Translations under genes and position numbers: made by a program
Shown here: positions 59,107-64,000 of the stretch, one piece after another
How positions within the stretch are numbered: the stretch's first letter is position 1
Layout: each line of letters begins with the position of its first letter
The notes under the pieces: generated by a model
The model's database searches: none
What the model was told of the DNA's origin: nothing
What the model saw: the letters and a program-made list of their open reading frames with translations, nothing else
NCBI GenBank assembly: GCA_015680685.1
Contig: MNCI01008326.1
Location: 513,505 to 577,504 of the forward strand
Direction: 5' to 3'
DNA length: 64,000 bases
From: Gnetum montanum
Taxonomy: Eukaryota > Streptophyta > Gnetopsida > Gnetales > Gnetaceae

Positions 59107-60035
59107 TGATGAGAACAGTTACTCTAGTCGTTTATTCTAATTATTAGAGTAGTTACTCTAACAGTTTATTCTAATTATTAGAGCAGTTACTCTAGCGGTT
59201 TATTCTAATTATTAGAATGGTTACTCTAGTGGTTGGTTTGGGAGTTATTCTAATTATTAGAGTAGTTGCTCCTAAGCCTATAAATACAGTGCCCAGGCAC
59301 ATAATTGAAGGAAGTCTTTTAGGAGTTAAGTAGTAAAAATCTTGTAGTTAGAGTATTTTACAAGTGCCCATAGTAGGAGGTCTAAGTGTGGACGAATATT
59401 TATTCAATCATTGTGTACCTGAGCACACCTTATATATGACAATAAAGATAAGCTCTTCGATTCATCCTTGTAGCACTTGCGATTTATTTTCTTACATATT
59501 TCTTTTATTTTATTTTCTTATGCATTTATTTTATTTTATTTTATTTTATGCACTTTACATTTATGTTATTAGCACATCAATTCATTTTGATTAATTAAGC
59601 AAATCATTAGATTACACAAGCACGACCACTTCGAGCATGCACGTAATACTTAGTAACCTAGTAACGATTAGCGTTTGGTAATCCTAGCAGTGTTGCACTA
59701 GTTCAGGATGTGTACAGTAAGTGGGAATGGATGCTGCTGTTAGGATTAGTTAGAACTTAGTTAATGAGTAGTTAAGTTAAATTAGTCACTCAGTTACCTA
59801 TCTTCTTCCATACTAGCACATGACACAAATACAAAAAAGCTATAAAAATCATATGCCTCAAGGTTACTTAACCATACAATCATGACATATAGGTAAGCTT
59901 AGGAAGACAATGATCAACCAACCCGTCCTTGTTCCACAAGGGTGCATAAGCACTTAGTCGTTGGAATTTGATCAGATCATGTGTACAACACTCATATTTA
60001 TGTGGTTGAGCATAGGGGTACCTTGCCGCTCATCA
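59107..60035 (+). repeat. LTR of copy 4
   Basis: 929 bp, TGATGAGAACAG to GCCGCTCATCA. It contains four exact TCTAATTATTAGA cores (59110-59265), a TATA box (59279-59286), AATAAAG near 59441 and TTTTA repeats near 59515-59550. It closely resembles the copy 3 LTRs. No primer binding site follows; the next base begins gag-region sequence of copy 5. Confidence 0.92.
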
Positions 60036-61130
60036 ATCATTAAGGCCATAAAAAAAAGAGGTGGCCAAAACCATCATTATCATCATCAATGTAGTAATGA
60101 TGATGAACCTTTATTGATAACTCATAGTATGCTTAACATTGTAGAAGTAGTGAAAATCCCAACCAAGAATATGAAGGATAGTTAGATCAAGCACCTAGAT
60201 ATGAACAATATCCCAAGATTTGAGGGGGGATACAATTTTGATCCACAGACACATCTACAAGATTTTCAAGATGGTTGTGCTTTACAAAACATAGAGAACA
60301 AGTGGCAAAAACTCAAGCTTTTTCCAAGGACATTCATTAAGAAAGCTAAAAGTTGGTATCGGTCCTTAGAGCCAAAATCTATCCATATATGGAGTACCAT
60401 GTTAGAACTATTCAATGACAAATACCAAATGTACTCTAGAGTGTCTAATCTAAAAAGCTAAATCTGAAGATGAAAACAAGGAGCACATAAACCCTTGGAT
60501 GCTACCATGGGCTAATACTATTCAATCTACACTGATTCCCAAGACATGGTTACTCTAAAAGGAAACAAATTTATCACATCATAGATGGGATTAGAGCAAA
60601 AACAAGAAGAACCCTTGGGATTTATGCTCAAGGAAGATTGTTTGAAATGAGAGCTCATCAAATCCAAAGGTTAATTCAGTAGGTAGCAAAAGAAAAAGGT
60701 GAGCTACAAAAGAGGAAAAGTGCTAAGGAATATAATAGGAACCCTTCCAATAGAAAAGGAGAGGTCTAATTTTGTAATGAGGAGGAGTTACCACTTGATC
60801 AAGTGGTGAACAAAAAGACCTTACTCATCCAAAAATCTATTTCTAACATTTCAAACAAGGTTGACAAGATATGGGACTCTTTGGATGAAAATTTTTAAAT
60901 TGCTTTAAAGATTGCTGAAGAATCCAAAGAAAAACATAGTAATGGTAATTGTAGGAGGTAAAAAGAAGCTGAACATGCCCACCAAAAAGGTAAGGAAAAA
61001 GCTATTGTAGTAGAGGAAGTTGTGAAGTTTGACTCTAATAATGAAACCAAATGTCACATCTGTCAATATGAACATTGAAAGGGATGTTTTCCTATGCTAT
61101 CACACTTACAAGATTCTAGAGTGTATGCAT
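60036..61130 (+). pseudogene. Copy 5: gag
   Basis: It starts within the His-rich gag stretch (about 60060-60110, with HHYHHQ). Next come MNNIPRFEGGYNFDPQTHLQ and FQDGCALQNIENKWQKLKLF (60201-60461), AKSWYRSLEPKSIHIW and FNDKYQMYSRVSNL. The Lys/Glu-rich helix and CHICQYEH...C zinc knuckle follow (about 61050-61090) with all four metal ligands. The first gag residues, the leader and primer site are missing, since the copy 4 LTR abuts directly. Better conserved in the capsid part than copy 3. Confidence 0.85.
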
Positions 61131-62500
61131 TGAATCCTCCCGTAGCATGTAGGAAAGCTTTAAGATTATTGCCTTACCCTCAAGGAAGTCCAAGATAGTT
61201 CCACTAGCAACAAAACAATTACTACCCAAGTGGAGCTCCTCCACAATCATACGAATAAAACCAACAGTGGTATCAACCACAATCATGGGGAATGCCACCA
61301 CCATAGTAGCAGTACCCTTATAGGCAACTAGATCCATATGGGTACTATGTTCAGTAGCCCATCTCCCTAGAAGTTTTGCAAGTTAGGCATCATTCTAGCA
61401 TCACTATTATCCTCTAGAGTACCATCGAACACATTCACCATCTACTTAAGGGAGAAACCCATATCTGTATCCTTGTCATCCTTCACATCCCTCTACACCT
61501 ACACCTCAGCCTTTAACTTAATTACCTTCTACTCCATCCATGTACGATGAAATTCCTCCACATCCACAACAATGAAATGCTACAAGGGCTATACACTCAT
61601 AACCAATTTTTCAACTAAGTGTTCTACATAATTGATCAAGGAAACAACCTTTCTTCTAGCCCAACAGCCCTCTCTAGCCATCACAACCTACTCTAGCTGA
61701 TCACCCTACATCTCCAGCACCCTCATCCTTTACATCAAATACCTTCAAATGCCCTTCAAACCAAGTGATACCTAAGATCCACACTGTAATGCTAACTCAT
61801 GTTGTTTCTAACTAGATTAATACTAGTAATATTTCTAAAAAATATTTGATCCAAGAAGTCCACTCATATATCTACAAATTGCTAGATAAGAGCCATGCAA
61901 AGCTCTTCTTAACTTTGGTTCTGAAGTGCACCTCATCTCCCATGATATATACAAGGCCTAGAACCTACCACCTCTCAAGAAGAGCAACATCCATTTAGAA
62001 TTAGGAGATTAGTCAATTACTGTCCCTTTGGGATTAGTAGAGGACATTATAACCACAGTCTGTGGGTGGTCCTATCTAGTTGATTTTCTAGTAATCAAGG
62101 TAAACAATTACAAAAGTAACTTTCCTATCATTATGAAAAGGGCTTGGTTAAGCACAGTCAATGCATGAATGGAAATAAGGGACCTATCCTTAGAAATATC
62201 AAAGGAAAATGAGCTAGGCAAAATAGAGAAGAAGCATATTCCATGCATCACATATAGTGATAATGGGTGTAATTGCGCACAAAATATTTGGTCCATCAAG
62301 AGCACATATATTAAGGCATGTAATCAATGTGAACATGAAGTTAATATTCAATGGTGTCTATACACTACAGCCACAAAGCAAGATGGCATGCAGTGGGTGA
62401 TAACTGATTCAGATAGTAGCAAAATATGCATGGAGCCAACTGAGAGTCTAACATGTGCATATGTTGAAGGCATGGACAAAATTAAATAAGTTCATTCCCA
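61131..62500 (+). pseudogene. Copy 5: linker, protease and spacer
   Basis: A Pro/Gln/Ser-rich linker (61440-61760) is followed by an aspartic protease. The active-site region reads LLNFGSEV (about 61905), so the catalytic Asp is replaced by Asn. Then LISHDIYKA, SITVPLGLVEDIITTVCGWSY and PIIMKRAWL (about 62125-62160). The spacer (62169-62489) holds ACNQCEHEVNIQWCLYTTAT and ICMEPTESLTCAYVEGMD, matching copy 3. Several stops occur. Confidence 0.82.
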
Positions 62501-63869
62501 ACTCTCTAATGAAGATGATGATACTTGTTTGGGATAGTTGGAGATCCCTGATCACTTCAAGCATGAGCTTTTAGAACTAAAGACTTTACCAGCTTGTATG
62601 AAGTATGCATTTTTAAAAAATGATAAATCAATCATCATCAATGTCAAACGTGCTTCTAAATAAAAAAAATTTATTGAAGGTGGTAAATAAATTAACAATG
62701 TTTGCTTGATCATATCCAAAGCTAACAGGAATCAATACAAGGATATGCGAGCATCGCATCTACACTGACTCAACCATGAAGCCTAGAAGGTAGCCATAGA
62801 GGTGGTTGAACCCCAAATTAAAACAAAACATCAAGAAGGAGATAGAAAAACTCCTCAAGGTGGGGTTCATCTATCCAATCATGGATAGTGAGTGGGCTAG
62901 CCCACTCATAGTAGTAACAAAGAAGGATGGGAAATGGTAGGCTTACATTAACTTTAGGCTATTAAATATGGCAACATTTAAGGATCATTTTCCTTTTTTG
63001 TTTGTAGATCAACTGTTCGATACCATATCTAGGAATTATTATTATAGTTTCATGGATGGTTATAGTAAGTATAACCAAATCCAAATTGCACTAGAAGACT
63101 AGGCCAAGACAACATTCATGAGTCCTTCGAGACCTTTTGCATATAGTAAGATGCCATTTGGCCTATGCAATGCTCCTACAACATTTCATTTCTTGGTCCT
63201 AAGTATCTTTCAAAAACAAATTGGTAGTGGTGTTTAAGTTTTTATGGATGACTTCTCCACCTATGGAGCTACATTCGAGCATGCCTTAGACCAACTAGAG
63301 CAAGTACTAAAGAGATGTGTAGAGACAAACCTCTAGCTCCACTAGCAAAAGAGCCATCTCATGGTCCAAGAAAACATTGTGATAGGGCACCAAATTTCAC
63401 AGAAAGGGATTGAGGTAGACCCACAAAAGATAAGGATAATCTAAGGAATAACATACTAACTAGAGATCATTAAAGATGTTTGATCATTCTTTAGACACAC
63501 TAGTTACTATTGGTGATTTATTGAGAATTTCTCTAAAATTACAAAGTTGTTGGTAGAACTTACAAAGAAAGATGCACCTTTCATTTGGACCAAGGAATGT
63601 GAACATGCATTTCAATAGTTAAAGGCAAAACTCATAGAAACACTAATCCTACGAGCACCATATTGGCCCAAACCATTCCATATCATGACAAACACATCTA
63701 ACCATGCTTTGGAATTAGTTCTCATCTAGCTGGATGATAAGAAACATTCATATTATATCCACTACATGAGTAGAAGCATTTTGTGGGCACAATTGAATTA
63801 CACCATCACTCAGAAAAGATTAATGATAGTGTTTTACACACTAGAAAAGTTTAGACATTATGTGCTAGG
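62501..63869 (+). pseudogene. Copy 5: RT and RNase H, interrupted
   Basis: RT blocks: VGFIYPIMDSEWASPLIVVTKK (about 62860-62925) in part, FKDHFPFLF, FMDGYSKYNQIQIALED (about 63050-63100), MPFGLCNAPTTFH, VFMDDFSTYGATFEHALDQLEQVL with both catalytic Asp (63238-63310), MVQENIVIGHQIS. RNase H continues to FRHYVL, where it is cut by the TE end at about 63870. TAG codons at 62797-62799, 63343-63345 and 63727-63729 fall at the same alignment positions as TAGs in copy 3. Confidence 0.87.
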
Positions 63870-64000
63870 TGTTGGCAACCATTTGGGACACGACTGCCAA
63901 CGAGTGTCCTCGAACAAGATTTAGGTGCCTGCTGGTCTCTGGCAACACCAAGGCCCAGATACCTCCAAATAAACTCAGTAGTTAATGTGAGTATGTGTGT
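63868..64000 (+). mobile_element. Start of the unclassified LTR-type element, right copy
   Basis: It begins (G)GTGTTGGCAACC and runs out of the window. It is the inverted counterpart of 970-1102. It interrupts the copy 5 RNase H after the FRHYVLG codons. The two copies differ at about 8 of 133 positions, so they look younger relative to each other than the Athila copies do. Confidence 0.7.

Noticed and set aside
57750-59109. Open frames on both strands in the copy 4 tail
   Set aside because: The homologous copy 3 and copy 2 tails do not preserve these frames, and the region is a known non-coding tail.
1-64000. Host genes, tRNA, rRNA or microRNA loci
   Set aside because: No stretch showed a recognisable host protein, a tRNA cloverleaf with box A/B, or rRNA. 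All clear coding similarity is to retrotransposon proteins, except the unrecognised antisense ORF at 41676-45480.

Overview
The window looks like intergenic DNA from a seed plant with a very large genome, most likely a gymnosperm (inference). It is AT-rich and has no convincing host gene, tRNA or rRNA. Almost every stretch that can be read is a decayed, nested or truncated retrotransposon. Copies are full of stops, mostly of the C-to-T / G-to-A kind expected from long-term cytosine methylation.

Three layers can be separated. (1) Family A is Athila-lineage Ty3/gypsy. Its RT carries FMDDF, the primer site is tRNA-Asp type, and the LTRs run TGATGA...TCATCA. Seven pieces are present. Copy 1 (+, about 1103-7461) has integrase, tail, third ORF and part of an LTR. 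R1 (-, 7462-about 14815) has LTR, third ORF, tail, integrase, RNase H and the RT end. Copy 2 (+, about 14816-21839) runs from the gag end to the LTR. Copy 3 (+, 28203-38187) is complete, with two LTRs and a perfect 5-bp target duplication. Copy 6 (+, 49303-about 50100) is scraps. R2 (-, 50471-about 55118) has LTR, third ORF and tail. Copy 4 (+, 55119-60035) has RT end, RNase H, integrase and LTR, and it is followed directly by copy 5 (+, 60036-63869), which runs gag to RNase H. (2) Family B is a minus-strand Tat/Ogre-like element split by copy 3. It runs gag (49300-47600), protease (46960-46200), an interval of about 10 kb that is not pol, then RT, RNase H and integrase (26400-23330), with a probable LTR down to 21840. 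(3) Later or smaller events are a GC-rich poly(A) retroposon at 48056-48270 with a 24-bp target duplication, a LINE RT fragment at 50108-50470, and two oppositely facing copies of another TE end at the two window edges (1-1102 and 63868-64000).

The most unusual part is the family B interval between protease and RT. It holds an array of about 190-bp tandem units (26981-28202 and 38188-about 41300), whose register is kept across the copy 3 insertion. It also holds a plus-strand, antisense, multi-exon ORF (41676-about 45400) with seven intron-like gaps of 85-118 bp, and a short-period repeat (45540-45860). I do not recognise the antisense protein. A gene that is antisense to the genomic RNA could keep its introns through retrotransposition, so a captured gene is one reading. 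A host pseudogene trapped by nested insertions is the alternative.

Within family A, copies 3 and 4 share a U3 array of the palindrome ACTCTAATTATTAGAGT next to the TATA box, lack the third ORF, and share a D-to-N change at the first integrase catalytic position. The older pieces copy 1, R1 and R2 carry a third ORF between integrase and the 3' LTR. Assembly gaps lie at 4673, 14562, 23078-23097, 33564, 36235-36416 and 48215-48243. Two of the single-N gaps coincide with clear assembly-type artefacts.
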